From NCBI GenBank assembly GCA_963716215.1, contig OY970298.1, forward strand, positions 1,426,001 to 1,490,000: 64,000 bases of DNA, in the 5' to 3' direction. Each line of letters opens with the position of its first letter. Position 1 is the first letter of the stretch. This DNA is from JACVRW01 sp963716215. Its GTDB lineage: Bacteria; Actinomycetota; Thermoleophilia; Solirubrobacterales; Thermoleophilaceae. This document shows positions 52,110-60,348 of the stretch, piece by piece. A model generated the notes under the pieces. It worked only from the letters and a program-made list of their open reading frames with translations, made no database searches and was not told the origin of the DNA. The translations under genes and the position numbers were made by a program.

Positions 52110-53264
52110 ATGACCGAGGGTCGAAGCGGCGCTGTCAGGGCCATGAGCGACGCCGTCCTGGCGATCGCGGGCGAGCGCTCGGTCGACACGGTGCTCCAGC
52201 GAATCGTCCACACCGCGCGCGAGCTGGTCGACGCCCGCTACGCCGCGCTCGGAGTGCCCGACGGGGAGGGCAACTTCGCGCGCTTCATCACGTCGGGCAT
52301 GACGGCCGAGGAGGTGGAGGCGATGGGACCGCTGCCGCGCACCCACGGCCTGCTCGGAGCGACGCTCGAGTCCGAGCAGTCGTCCCGCACGCCGGATATC
52401 AAGCGCGACCCGCGCTTTCGTGGCTGGTGGCCCTCCGCGCACCCTCAGATGGGCTCGTTCCTGGGCGTGCCGATCGTGGCGCGCGGGGAGGTGGTCGGCG
52501 CGTTCTACCTCACCGACAAGGAACACGCCGCCGAGTTCACCCCGGACGACCAGGAGCTGATCGAGATGCTCGCCCCGCACGCCGCGGTGGCGATGGAGAA
52601 CGCCCGCCTATACGAGCGCAGCAGGGAGCTCTCGATCGTCGAGGAGCGCAATCGGCTGGCCCGCGAGCTGCACGACTCGCTGGTGCAGAAGCTGTTCGGC
52701 GTCGTGCTGGCGGCGCAATCGGCCGGGACGCTGTTGGATCGCGACTCGGCGGCCGCCCGCGAGCAGATCCAGCACCTCCAGGAGCTCGCGCAGGAGGCGG
52801 TCGTGGAGCTGCGCTCGCTGGTGTTCCAGCTGCGGCCGGCCGAGCTCGAGACCGAGGGCCTCGGCGCCGCGCTGCGCAAGCACGTGGAGCTGCTGGAGCG
52901 GGCGCACCGGGTGCCGGTGTCGCTCGAGCTGACCGGCGCGCCGCGGCTGCGGCCCGGGGTGGACGAGGAGGTGTTCCGGATCGCGCAGGAGTCCCTCCAG
53001 AACGCGCTCCGCCACGCCGGTGCCGAGCACGTCGAGCTGCGCCTGGAGGAGAGCGAGCGCGGGCTGCGCCTGACCGTCGCCGACGATGGTGTGGGCTTCG
53101 AGCCGGAGGAGGCCGGGCTGCGCTCGCGCCGGCTCGGCCTGACTTCGATGGAGGAGCGCGCCCGCGCCCTCGGCGCCCGGCTGCGGATCGAGTCCGCGCC
53201 CGGGCGGGGAACCACGATCGACCTGGAGGTGGACTGTGACGGGGATCCGCGTCCTGATCGCTGA
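52110..53264 (+). CDS. GAF-domain histidine kinase (NarL-type, HisKA_3)
   Basis: A 384-residue soluble sensor kinase. The GAF domain (residues 20-175) includes YAALGVPDGEGNFARFITSG and GSFLGVPIVARGEVVGAFYL. The dimerisation helix carries the phosphoacceptor His188 in RNRLARELHDSLVQKLFG, and the ATPase domain has RIAQESLQNALRHAGA (N box) and LTVADDGVGFEP (G1), ending in GRGTTIDLEV. No membrane helix is present, so it senses a cytoplasmic ligand, gas or redox state. ATG 52110 starts right before the GAF domain. The response regulator overlaps its 3' end by 29 bases. Confidence 0.92.
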   Translation: MTEGRSGAVRAMSDAVLAIAGERSVDTVLQRIVHTARELVDARYAALGVPDGEGNFARFITSGMTAEEVEAMGPLPRTHGLLGATLESEQSSRTPDIKRDPRFRGWWPSAHPQMGSFLGVPIVARGEVVGAFYLTDKEHAAEFTPDDQELIEMLAPHAAVAMENARLYERSRELSIVEERNRLARELHDSLVQKLFGVVLAAQSAGTLLDRDSAAAREQIQHLQELAQEAVVELRSLVFQLRPAELETEGLGAALRKHVELLERAHRVPVSLELTGAPRLRPGVDEEVFRIAQESLQNALRHAGAEHVELRLEESERGLRLTVADDGVGFEPEEAGLRSRRLGLTSMEERARALGARLRIESAPGRGTTIDLEVDCDGDPRPDR

Positions 53265-53877
53265 CGACCACGCGGTCGTGCGGCAGGGGCTGCGCACGTT
53301 CCTCGAGCTGCAGGACGACATCGAGGTGGTGGCGGACGTGGCCGACGGCGAGGCGGCCCTGCGCGCGGCCGAGGAGCACGAGCCCGACGTCGTGCTGATG
53401 GACCTGGTCATGCCGGGGGTGGGCGGCGTCGAGGCGATCCGTCGGCTGCGCGAGGTCCGCCCGCAGGCGAGGGTGCTCGTGCTGACCAGCTTCCTAGACG
53501 ACGAGAAGCTGTTCCCCGCCGTTCGCGCGGGTGCGGCGGGCTACCTGCTGAAGGACGTCCAGCCGGCCGAGCTGGTGCGGGCCATCCGCACGGTCGGTGA
53601 CGGCGAGGCGCTGCTGCACCCGGCGGTGGCGGCGCGGCTGATGGAGGAGTTCTCCGATACCGACCGGCCCTCCGCCGAGGAGGCGCTGACCGCGCGCGAG
53701 CGCGAGGTGCTCGAGCTGATCGCCCGCGGGCTGCCGAACAAGCTGATCGCGCGCGACCTCGGCATCGCGGAGAAGACCGTCAAGACGCACGTGAGCAGCA
53801 TCCTGGGCAAGCTCGGCCTGACCGATCGCACCCAGGCAGCGCTCTACGCGGTGCGCATGGGCCTCGTGGAGTCCTAG
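53236..53877 (+). CDS. NarL/LiaR-family response regulator
   Basis: A 213-residue DNA-binding response regulator. The receiver domain has the acidic pair Asp10-Asp11, the phosphoacceptor Asp56 (VVLMDLVMPG), the Thr in VLTSF and Lys in YLLKDVQ. The C-terminal LuxR-type helix-turn-helix is LTAREREVLELIARGLPNK followed by GIAEKTVKTHVSSILGKLG. It is the partner of the overlapping GAF kinase, with a GTG start within its last codons, so they are co-translated. Target genes are not evident. Confidence 0.94.
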   Translation: MTGIRVLIADDHAVVRQGLRTFLELQDDIEVVADVADGEAALRAAEEHEPDVVLMDLVMPGVGGVEAIRRLREVRPQARVLVLTSFLDDEKLFPAVRAGAAGYLLKDVQPAELVRAIRTVGDGEALLHPAVAARLMEEFSDTDRPSAEEALTAREREVLELIARGLPNKLIARDLGIAEKTVKTHVSSILGKLGLTDRTQAALYAVRMGLVES

Positions 53878-53927
53878 GACCAATTCCCGATGGTGGCGGG
53901 CGCCCCGCGCGCCTAGCCTCGGCGTCG

Positions 53928-54608
53928 ATGGCTTCAGCAGCGATCCTCACCGGCGCCTCACGCGGTCTCGGCCTTGCCCTGGCCCGTTCCCTGTCCGAGC
54001 GGGGCTGGCGGCTCGTGATCGACGCCCGCGACATGCCCGGCGTGCCGGCGGAGCTCGACCCCGCGGCAGACGTGGTCGCGCTGGCCGGCGACGTGGCCGA
54101 CGCGGCCCACCGGCGCGCGCTCGTCGCGGCGGCCGGCGCGCAGGTGGATCTGCTCGTGAACAACGCGAGCGCGCTCGGGCCCAGCCCGCTGCCGCCGCTG
54201 GCCGACTACCCGCTCGCCGAGCTCGAGCGCGTCTACCGCGTCAACGTGCTGGCGCCGCTTGCCCTGGCGCAGCTGGCGCTGCCGCTGATGCCGGCGGGCG
54301 CGCGCATCCTCAACATCAGCTCGGACGCGGCCGTGGAGGCCTACGAGGGGTGGGGCGGCTACGGCTCCTCAAAGGCCGCCCTCGAGCAGCTGAGCCGCGT
54401 GCTTGCGGCTGAGCATCCCGAGCTGCGCGTGTACGCGGTCGACCCGGGGGACATGCGCACCGGCATGCAGCAGGACGCCTTCCCCGGCGAGGACATCTCG
54501 GACCGCCCGCTGCCGCAGGCGAGCGTGCCGGGGCTGTTCGAGCTGATCGAGGGAGACCTGCCGAGCGGGCGCTACGCCGCACGCGAGCTGGCCGGGGTGC
54601 CGCGGTGA
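53928..54608 (+). CDS. Short-chain dehydrogenase/reductase
   Basis: A 226-residue classical SDR. The cofactor motif TGASRGLGLALA, the NNAS motif (LLVNNASALGPSP), the Ser in ILNISSDAA and the catalytic YxxxK as YGSSK are present, and VYAVDPGDMRTGMQQ is the usual loop after the active site. It reduces or oxidises an unknown carbonyl or alcohol with NAD(P). Its TGA overlaps the GTG start of the QueA-like gene (GTGA), so the two are coupled and probably act on the same pathway. Confidence 0.88.
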   Translation: MASAAILTGASRGLGLALARSLSERGWRLVIDARDMPGVPAELDPAADVVALAGDVADAAHRRALVAAAGAQVDLLVNNASALGPSPLPPLADYPLAELERVYRVNVLAPLALAQLALPLMPAGARILNISSDAAVEAYEGWGGYGSSKAALEQLSRVLAAEHPELRVYAVDPGDMRTGMQQDAFPGEDISDRPLPQASVPGLFELIEGDLPSGRYAARELAGVPR

Positions 54609-55621
54609 TCGCGACCGCCCCCGCCCAGCCGGCCGAGGCCCGCGAGCCCGCTGAGATCCGCGGCGAGGGCCGCGACGACGTGCGGCTGCTGGTGGCCTAC
54701 GGGGACGACACGATCGTGCACGCCGGTTTCACCGACCTGCCCGAGCTGCTCGAGCCGGGCGACCTGCTGGCCGTCAACACCTCGGCGACCCTGCCCGCGG
54801 CGATCCCGCTGCGCGCGCCGGAGGCGGAGCTGCGCCTGCATCTCTCGTCGCCCGCCCGCGCTCGGGGCGAGGGCGTGTGGCTGGTCGAGCTGCGCCGCGG
54901 CGGCGAGCGCTACGACGGTGGCGACGAGGGTCAGGTGCTGCTCCTGCCGGGCGGCGGGACCGCCGCGCTGCTGGAGCGCGACCCGGACGGCCGGCTGTGG
55001 CTGGCGTCGCTGCACGTGCCGGGGTCGGTGCCGCACTACCTGGCGCGCCACGGCGAGCCGATCCGCTACGCGCACGCTCGTCGCGAGTGGCCGCTGGAGC
55101 GGTACCAAACCGTGTACGCCAACGCGGCCGGCAGCGCAGAGATGCCGAGCGCGGGGCGCGCCTTCACGCCGGAGCTGGTGACTCGGCTCGTGGCCGCCGG
55201 GGTCGACGTGGCGCCGCTGGTGCTGCACACCGGGGTCTCCTCGCTCGAGGCGGGGGAGACGCCGCACGCCGAGTGGTACCGGGTGCCCTCCTTCACCGCC
55301 GAGCGGGTCAACCTGGCGCGATCGCTCGGCGGACGTGCGATTGCGGTGGGCACGACCGCCGTGAGGGCGCTGGAGTCGGCGGCCGGCGAGGACGGCCGAG
55401 TGCGCGCGCGTGAGGGCTGGACCGACCTGGTGATCGCGCCGGACACGCCGATCAGGGCCGTCGACGGGCTGCTGTCCGGCTTCCACGACCGCGACTCCTC
55501 CCACATGGACATGCTGGCCGCGATCGCGGGACCGGCCCGGCTGGAGCGCTCCTACGAGGAGGCAACGACCGCGGGCTACCTGCGCCACGAGTTCGGCGAC
55601 CTGCACCTGGTCCTGCCGTAG
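54605..55621 (+). CDS. QueA-like S-adenosylmethionine:tRNA ribosyltransferase-isomerase homologue
   Basis: A 338-residue member of the QueA family. Segments LLAVNTSATLPAAI, PHYLARHGEP, ERYQTVYANAAGSAEMPSAG, RAFTPELV, AVGTTAVRALE and LLSGFHDRDSSHMDML follow the QueA order. Genuine QueA transfers the ribosyl part of SAM to preQ1 in tRNA; here several positions are altered (SAEMPSAG against a usual AAPTAGLHF, and HTGVSS against H-x-G-x-GTF), so the substrate may differ. No other queuosine genes are in the window. It is translationally coupled to the SDR upstream. Confidence 0.78.
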   Translation: MIATAPAQPAEAREPAEIRGEGRDDVRLLVAYGDDTIVHAGFTDLPELLEPGDLLAVNTSATLPAAIPLRAPEAELRLHLSSPARARGEGVWLVELRRGGERYDGGDEGQVLLLPGGGTAALLERDPDGRLWLASLHVPGSVPHYLARHGEPIRYAHARREWPLERYQTVYANAAGSAEMPSAGRAFTPELVTRLVAAGVDVAPLVLHTGVSSLEAGETPHAEWYRVPSFTAERVNLARSLGGRAIAVGTTAVRALESAAGEDGRVRAREGWTDLVIAPDTPIRAVDGLLSGFHDRDSSHMDMLAAIAGPARLERSYEEATTAGYLRHEFGDLHLVLP

Positions 55622-55634
55622 GCGCCGCTGGGCG

Positions 55635-56414
55635 CTACGCCGGACGCGTGCCGGTGAAGCAGAACTGGATGCAGGCGAAATACGACTCGCCGCGCTCGAG
55701 CAGGTCGCGCTGCTCATCAGCCCAGGCGGCGGCCTCCTCGGCCCCGATGCGCTCGCTCACGTAGTCGCCCATCAGTCCGGCGAGCGCGCCCGCGTAGGTC
55801 TCCTCGGTCACCTCGGTGGTGGCGAACGTGTGCCCCTCCATCTCGACGTCCTCGAACCCGGCGGCCCGCAGGGCGGCCGCGAGCCTGCGCGGCAGGTAGG
55901 GATCGTTGAGGTGGTCGTCCCACGCACGCATGACGCGCTCCATCCGGGCGGGGTCGTCGGAGTGCCACGAGAGCGTGCCCCAGTCGATGTCCCAGACCAG
56001 GACGCGACCGCCGGGGCGCACAGCGCGGCGCAGCTCGCCGAGCGCCGCCGGGATGTCGTCCACGTATTCGAGCACCTGCACCGAGAGCGCGCGATCGAAC
56101 GCCTCCGAGTCGACCGGCAGGGCGGTCACGTCGCCCTCGTGGAAGCTGACGTTGGGCTGGCCGGCGCAGCGCTCCGCGGCGAGCGCGAGCATCGCGGGGC
56201 TGGCGTCCACGGCAACCACCGACCCCTCGGGTCCGACCCGGTCGAGCAGCTCGGAGGTGTAGAAGCCGGGACCGCAGCCCGCGTCGAGGATGCGCTCACC
56301 GGGGGCGGCCGCGAAGGTCTCGTGGACCAGCTCGCGCCGCCGGCGCATGTCGCGTCGACGGTAGGCCACCTCCATCTGCTTCGAGAGGTCCTCGTTGAAG
56401 TCGAGCTGGCTCAC
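55635..56414 (-). CDS. SAM-dependent class I methyltransferase
   Basis: A 259-residue methyltransferase of the Methyltransf_11/UbiE type. Motif I is ILDAGCGPGFYTSELL, the acidic end of strand 2 is VVAVDASPAML, and LPVDSEAFDRALSVQVLEYV and RRAVRPGGRVLVWDIDWG are motifs II-III. The C-terminal part closes over the substrate, which is unknown. GTG 56414 is preferred over the longer frame to 56498, since the upstream extension would be encoded by the palindromic repeat at 56439-56536. It lies downstream of sufB on the same strand. Confidence 0.85.
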   Translation of the reverse strand: MSQLDFNEDLSKQMEVAYRRRDMRRRRELVHETFAAAPGERILDAGCGPGFYTSELLDRVGPEGSVVAVDASPAMLALAAERCAGQPNVSFHEGDVTALPVDSEAFDRALSVQVLEYVDDIPAALGELRRAVRPGGRVLVWDIDWGTLSWHSDDPARMERVMRAWDDHLNDPYLPRRLAAALRAAGFEDVEMEGHTFATTEVTEETYAGALAGLMGDYVSERIGAEEAAAWADEQRDLLERGESYFACIQFCFTGTRPA

Positions 56415-56438
56415 GGAGCTGAGGCTAACGCGTTCGAT

Positions 56439-56536
56439 CTGCGGAGCCGGCGAGGAGCCCGGCAGGCAAGGAAGCAGGGCCGAAGGCTTGCTGAGCAAGC
56501 CGAGGCCCGATGACGCAGCCTGGCGATGCTCCGCAG
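56439..56536 (-). repeat. About 98-bp imperfect palindrome, copy B of the intercistronic repeat family
   Basis: Arms CTGCGGAGC (56439-56447) and GCTCCGCAG (56528-56536) enclose nested pairs: GGGCC/GGCCC (56477-56481 and 56504-56508) and GGCTTGC-TGA-GCAAGCC (56485-56501). Read on the minus strand it begins 5 bases after the sufB stop and ends 24 bases before the methyltransferase start. The minus-strand sequence aligns with copy A at 30926-31029, including CGCC.GGC.GCGTC.TCGG and CTTCG...CCTTGCC, while arms and central stem differ yet remain complementary. It may also terminate sufB transcripts. Confidence 0.75.
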
Positions 56537-56541
56537 CCGGC

Positions 56542-57942
56542 TCAGCCGATCGAGTCGACCATTTCGAGCTGAATCAGGCGGTTCAGCTCGACGGCGTACT
56601 CCATCGGCAGCTCCTTCGTGACCGGCTCGATGAAGCCGTTCACGATCATCGCCGCCGCCTCCTCTTCGGAGAGGCCGCGCGACTGCAGGTAGAAGAGCTG
56701 CTCGTCGGAGATCTTGCCGACCACGGCCTCGTGGGCCACGGTCACGTGCGGGTTCTGGATCTGGATGTCGGGCCAGGTGTCGGAGCGCGAGCGGTCGTCC
56801 ATCATCAGACCGTCGCACTGCACGCGGGCCTTGGAGCCCTGCGAGTTGTGGCCCATGCGGACGAGGCCGCGGTAGCCCATGATCCCGCCGTCCTTGGAGA
56901 TCGACTTGGCGAGGATGTTCGAGTTCGTGTTGGGCGCGAGGTGGACGACCTTGGCGCCGGTGTCCTTCCACACGTCGCCGCTCGCCACGCCGACGTTGAG
57001 GTGGTCGGCACGGGCGCCCTCTCCGATGAGGAACGAGCCGGGGTAGAGCATGACCTTCTTGGCTCCCATCGAGCCTCCGACCCATTCCACGGTGCCGTGT
57101 GCCTCGACGATGGCGCGCTTGGTGTTGAGGTTGAAGACGTCCTTCGACCAGTTCTGCACGGTCGTGTAGCGCGCCTTGGCGCCTTCCTTGACGAAGATCT
57201 CGACGACGGCGGAGTGCATCGAGTTGACCGAGTAGGTCTGGGCCGTGCAGCCCTCGATGTAGTTCACCTCGGAGCCTTCGTCGGCGATGATCAGCGTGTG
57301 CTCGAAGGTGCCCTCGTTGGCGCCCTCCATGCGGAAGTACGCCTGCAGCGGCAGGTCGACCTTCACGTCCTTCGGCACGTACAGGAACGAGCCGCCCGAC
57401 CAGACCGCGCCGTGCAGCGCCGAGAACTTGTTGTCCTGCGGCGGCACGCACTTGTTCATGAAGTGCTCGCGCACCAGGTCCTCGTGCTCGATGACCGCGG
57501 TGTCCATCGCGCAGAAGATGATTCCCTGGTCCGCGTACTCCTTCTTGAGCCCCTCGTAGAAGGGCTCCTGGCGCCAGACGCCGACGACGCCGGCGAGATG
57601 CTCGCGCTCGGCCTGCGGGATGCCGAGCTTCTCGAAGGTCTGCTTCTGCTCCTCCGGAACGTCGTCCCAGGAGTCGTAGCGGCCGGCCTCGGGCGGGGAG
57701 TAGAGCACGAGCTCCGACAGATCGAGGTCGGACAGGTCGACGCCCCACGTGGGGATCGGCTTGCGCTCGAAGATCTCGTACGACTTGATCCGCTTCTCGC
57801 GCATCCAGTCAGGCTCGCCCTTGATCTTGGAGAGCTCCGCGATCACTTCGCGGGAAACGCCCTTCTGCACGACGAGCTGTCCCTGCTCGTTCTCCTTGAT
57901 CGGGCTGGGCTTTGCGATGCGGGTCTTGTCTGTGGCGGCCAT
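56542..57942 (-). CDS. sufB: Fe-S cluster assembly scaffold SufB
   Basis: A 466-residue core subunit of the SufBC2D scaffold that builds Fe-S clusters. GVSREVIAELSKIKGEPDWM, WGVDLSDLDLSELVLYSPP, NKFSALHGAVWSGGSFLYVP, EGCTAQTYSVNSMHSAVVEI and the C-terminal SRGLSEEEAAAMIVNGFIEP are diagnostic, and the Cys in NYIEGCTA is the conserved core cysteine. Unlike most actinobacterial suf operons, it is not next to sufD and sufC: two opposite-strand genes lie between. It has its own upstream region with a 26-bp inverted repeat and a TAGACT box 8 bases from the ATG. Confidence 0.96.
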   Translation of the reverse strand: MAATDKTRIAKPSPIKENEQGQLVVQKGVSREVIAELSKIKGEPDWMREKRIKSYEIFERKPIPTWGVDLSDLDLSELVLYSPPEAGRYDSWDDVPEEQKQTFEKLGIPQAEREHLAGVVGVWRQEPFYEGLKKEYADQGIIFCAMDTAVIEHEDLVREHFMNKCVPPQDNKFSALHGAVWSGGSFLYVPKDVKVDLPLQAYFRMEGANEGTFEHTLIIADEGSEVNYIEGCTAQTYSVNSMHSAVVEIFVKEGAKARYTTVQNWSKDVFNLNTKRAIVEAHGTVEWVGGSMGAKKVMLYPGSFLIGEGARADHLNVGVASGDVWKDTGAKVVHLAPNTNSNILAKSISKDGGIMGYRGLVRMGHNSQGSKARVQCDGLMMDDRSRSDTWPDIQIQNPHVTVAHEAVVGKISDEQLFYLQSRGLSEEEAAAMIVNGFIEPVTKELPMEYAVELNRLIQLEMVDSIG

Positions 57943-57950
57943 CGACCTTC

Positions 57951-58027
57951 AGTCTAGCGCTCCGGGAGGCTTTCCCTACCTGGCAGGTCGGACTTATGTG
58001 CGACCTGCAACGACCCTCGGATACGCT
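57951..58027. promoter_or_regulatory. Divergent sufB/GH20 control region with inverted repeat
   Basis: GCAGGTCG (57983-57990), 10 bases, CGACCTGC (58001-58008) form a perfect 8-bp inverted repeat. It overlaps a second near-palindrome ACCTG-G-CAGGT (57978-57988). Candidate -10 boxes lie on each side: TAGACT on the minus strand (57951-57956), 8 bases before the sufB ATG, and TACGCT on the plus strand (58022-58027), 8 bases before the GH20 ATG. The repeat would cover the -35 zones of both, as expected for a shared operator; an Rrf2-type regulator is encoded at the window end. The binding protein is not known. Confidence 0.45.
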
Positions 58028-58035
58028 CGCGGCGA

Positions 58036-59415
58036 ATGCTCGTCGGCGTCCTCGCAGCGGTGGCGCTGGTAGTGCCACCGCCTCAGCCCGCAAAGCCGCT
58101 CACGATCCCGGCTCTGCGCGAGTGGCACGCCGCGCCCGGAGCGTTCCACCTGGGCGCGTCGAGCCAGGTGGTCGGCACCGGCCGGGAGGCGGCCATGCTC
58201 GGTCGCGCGCTGAAGCGGCCGGTGGTGGTGGCCGGTGTGCCAGCGCCCGGCGACATCGAGGTCGTGCGCGGCTCCGCCGTCCGCGGGCTCGGACGCGAGG
58301 GCTACAGCCTGGACGTGGGCAACACCTTGCGCATCGAGGCGCGCACCGCCGCCGGTGCGTTCTACGGGACGCGGACCGTGCTCCAGCTGTTGAGGCGCGG
58401 GCGGCGCATACCCGCGGGCCGCGCGCGCGACTGGCCACGCTACCCCGAGCGCGGGTTGATGATCGACAACGGCAGGCGCTACTTCAGCCCGGCGTGGCTC
58501 AAGGCCCGGATCCGCGAGCTCGCCTACCTCAAGCTCAACCAGCTGCACCTGCATTTCTCGGACAACGAGGGCTTTCGGATCGAGAGTGAGAGCCATCCGG
58601 AGATCGTGTCGCCGCGGCACCTGACCAAGCGCCAGGTGCGCGGGATCGTCGAGTACGCACGCCGCCGCCACGTGCGCGTGATCGGCGAGCTCGACATGCC
58701 CGGGCACCTGCGCACGGCGCTGGCGAAGCACCCTGAGCTGCGGCTGCCCGGCTCGACGGACGCGCTCGACATCTCGCTGCCGGCGGCGCGCCGCTTCTGC
58801 CGGGAGCTGATCCTCGAGTACCTGGACCTGTTCCCCGGCCGCTACTGGCACGCCGGCGCGGACGAGTACCAGGGGGCGACGGGCGCCGCCTACATCGACT
58901 TCATCAACTGGATGGCCCGCCTGGTGCGCGCGCACGGACGCACCCTGCGTGTGTGGAACGACGGGCTCGCGGCCGAGGGCCTGCGCCGCGACGTGGTCGT
59001 GGAGTGGTGGGCCGACCACACGGGTCCAAGTCCGCGCGCACTGCTGGCGCGCGGCCACCGCGTGCTCAACGCCGGCTGGTTCCCGACCTACTACCTCGCG
59101 GGCGGGCCGCTGTCGGCGGTGCAGCCCTCGGTGCGCGCCGCCTACGAGAGCTGGGAAGTGAACCTGTTCGGGGGGCTGGCGCTCAACTTGCCGACGCCGC
59201 CGAACCCCCTTCAGCCACTCCCCGCCCGCAGCCGCAGGGTGCTGGGGTCGGAGCTGCACGTGTGGAACGACGTCCCGTTCACGAAGACCCGGGCCGAGAT
59301 CGCGCGCGGCATCGCGCCGCGCCTGCGGGTGCTCGCTCAGAAGACGTGGGACAGCCCGGCGCCGGCGCGCAGCTACGCGGGCTTCCAGCAGCTCTGGAAT
59401 AGGGTCCGCCCATGA
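58036..59415 (+). CDS. Glycoside hydrolase family 20 (beta-N-acetylhexosaminidase-like)
   Basis: A 459-residue GH20 enzyme that removes terminal beta-N-acetylhexosamine from chitin-like or peptidoglycan-derived oligosaccharides. A short hydrophobic leader (MLVGVLAAVALVVPP) suggests export. The N-terminal GH20b domain (residues 25-130: GYSLDV, GAFYGTRTVLQLL) precedes the barrel, which has GLMIDNGRRYFS, LNQLHLHFSDNEGFRIES, GELDMPGHLRTALAKHP and the catalytic pair Asp276-Glu277 in AGADEYQG. VWNDVPF and the Trp-rich end match the substrate pocket. It is divergent from sufB, and its stop overlaps the next ATG (ATGA). Confidence 0.9.
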   Translation: MLVGVLAAVALVVPPPQPAKPLTIPALREWHAAPGAFHLGASSQVVGTGREAAMLGRALKRPVVVAGVPAPGDIEVVRGSAVRGLGREGYSLDVGNTLRIEARTAAGAFYGTRTVLQLLRRGRRIPAGRARDWPRYPERGLMIDNGRRYFSPAWLKARIRELAYLKLNQLHLHFSDNEGFRIESESHPEIVSPRHLTKRQVRGIVEYARRRHVRVIGELDMPGHLRTALAKHPELRLPGSTDALDISLPAARRFCRELILEYLDLFPGRYWHAGADEYQGATGAAYIDFINWMARLVRAHGRTLRVWNDGLAAEGLRRDVVVEWWADHTGPSPRALLARGHRVLNAGWFPTYYLAGGPLSAVQPSVRAAYESWEVNLFGGLALNLPTPPNPLQPLPARSRRVLGSELHVWNDVPFTKTRAEIARGIAPRLRVLAQKTWDSPAPARSYAGFQQLWNRVRP

Positions 59416-59708
59416 AGCTCTACGTGTGCTGGGGAACCTTCCAGACGCCTCGCCCGGGCGGCCACCCGTGCCACAACGCCCACGCGGCGCTCGTCGAAGC
59501 GGGCTGGCACCCGGAGGTGCAGAAAACCTACGGCTGGGGAGCGCTGGGCAACGCGCTCAACCCGACCCGCAAGCCGGTCCGCGAGCTGACCGGGGAGAAC
59601 TGGGTGCCGGTGCTGGTCACCGACGAGGACGAGCTGATCCCGGGCTCGCACGAGATCATCGAGTGGGCGAAGGCGAACCCGGCGACGGCGTCGGACCGGG
59701 CCGTCTAG
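59412..59708 (+). CDS. Glutaredoxin/GST-N-like small thioredoxin-fold protein
   Basis: A 98-residue thioredoxin-fold protein. MKLYVCWGTF is the first strand with a cysteine, GGHPCHNAHAALVEAGWHPEV the first helix with a second cysteine, NWVPVLVTDEDELIPGSHEI carries the cis-Pro (VP) and the strand-loop typical of glutathione S-transferase N-terminal domains and glutaredoxins. The cysteines are 14 residues apart rather than CxxC. Its ATG overlaps the GH20 stop, so the two are co-transcribed although their roles seem unrelated. It converges on sufU across a 259-bp structured gap. Confidence 0.75.
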   Translation: MKLYVCWGTFQTPRPGGHPCHNAHAALVEAGWHPEVQKTYGWGALGNALNPTRKPVRELTGENWVPVLVTDEDELIPGSHEIIEWAKANPATASDRAV

Positions 59709-59967
59709 CCGGGGGGCGGGTGCACCGCGCGGGTCGGCCGGCGCGTGGGCCGGTGCGGAGCGCGTGTCGAGTTGTGCTCCATATGCGTCGGTAACTCGAC
59801 ACGCATCGGGCGTCGCGGGGCGGGTGGGGCACATCCGTGTGCTGTCGGGCGAGTGACAACTCCCACCCGCCGTGCAGCGACGGGGGTGGGCGCGCTTTCG
59901 CCGCAGCGCCCTAGCCGAAACCGGCCAGCGTGCCACGGGGGTCCGGGGGCGCGAGCCCCGGCTGCAA
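59709..59967. other. 259-bp structured gap between convergent genes
   Basis: No gene is seen. The stretch holds stacked inverted repeats: GCGTGTCGAGTT (59762-59773) with AACTCGACACGC (59793-59804), 12 bp perfect around 19 bases; GGCGGGTGGG (59819-59828) with CCCACCCGCC (59862-59871), 10 bp perfect, enclosing GCACA-TCCG-TGTGC; and smaller hairpins GGGCGC/GCGCCC (59888-59911) and CCGGGG/CCCCGG near 59942-59960. The right half of the first repeat can instead pair with ATGCGTCG at 59783-59790. Lying between two convergent genes, some of these should act as terminators, but the amount of structure exceeds need. It could encode a structured RNA or be a mobile-element remnant. Confidence 0.5.
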
Positions 59968-60348
59968 TCACTCGGGCCAGGAGGCGTCGCCGGTCGTCGC
60001 GCCGCGCATCACCTTCAGGCTCAGCAGGGCGCATTTGCGGCGCGTGGGGGAGATGTCGATGCCGAGCTGGTCGATGACCCAGTCGGCGCCGAGCTTGCGC
60101 ACCTCCTCGAGCGGCATGCCGACCAGCTCCTCCGAGGTGATCGACGCTGCCGCCTGCGAGATCGCGCAGCCGTGGCCGTGGAAGCGCAGCTCGGCGACCT
60201 TGTCGTCGACGACGACGATGTGCACGCCCAGCTCGTCCCCGCACAGCGGGTTGTGGTCGTGCCACTGGAGGTCGTGCGGGTCCAGCTCGCCGAAGTTCCT
60301 CGGGTTCTTGTAGTGGTCGAGGATGTAGTCGCGGTAGAGGGCATCCAT
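59968..60348 (-). CDS. sufU: SufU-type Fe-S scaffold/sulfur acceptor
   Basis: A 126-residue NifU/IscU-like protein. MDALYRDYILDHYKNPRNFG is the family opening; the three zinc/cluster cysteines are in NPLCGDELGVH, HGHGCAISQAAASIT and RRKCALLSLKVM. SufU takes sulfur from SufS in the SUF pathway of Gram-positive bacteria. Its ATG shares one base with the sufS stop (TGATG). It is the last gene of the sufC-sufD-sufS-sufU block. Confidence 0.94.
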   Translation of the reverse strand: MDALYRDYILDHYKNPRNFGELDPHDLQWHDHNPLCGDELGVHIVVVDDKVAELRFHGHGCAISQAAASITSEELVGMPLEEVRKLGADWVIDQLGIDISPTRRKCALLSLKVMRGATTGDASWPE

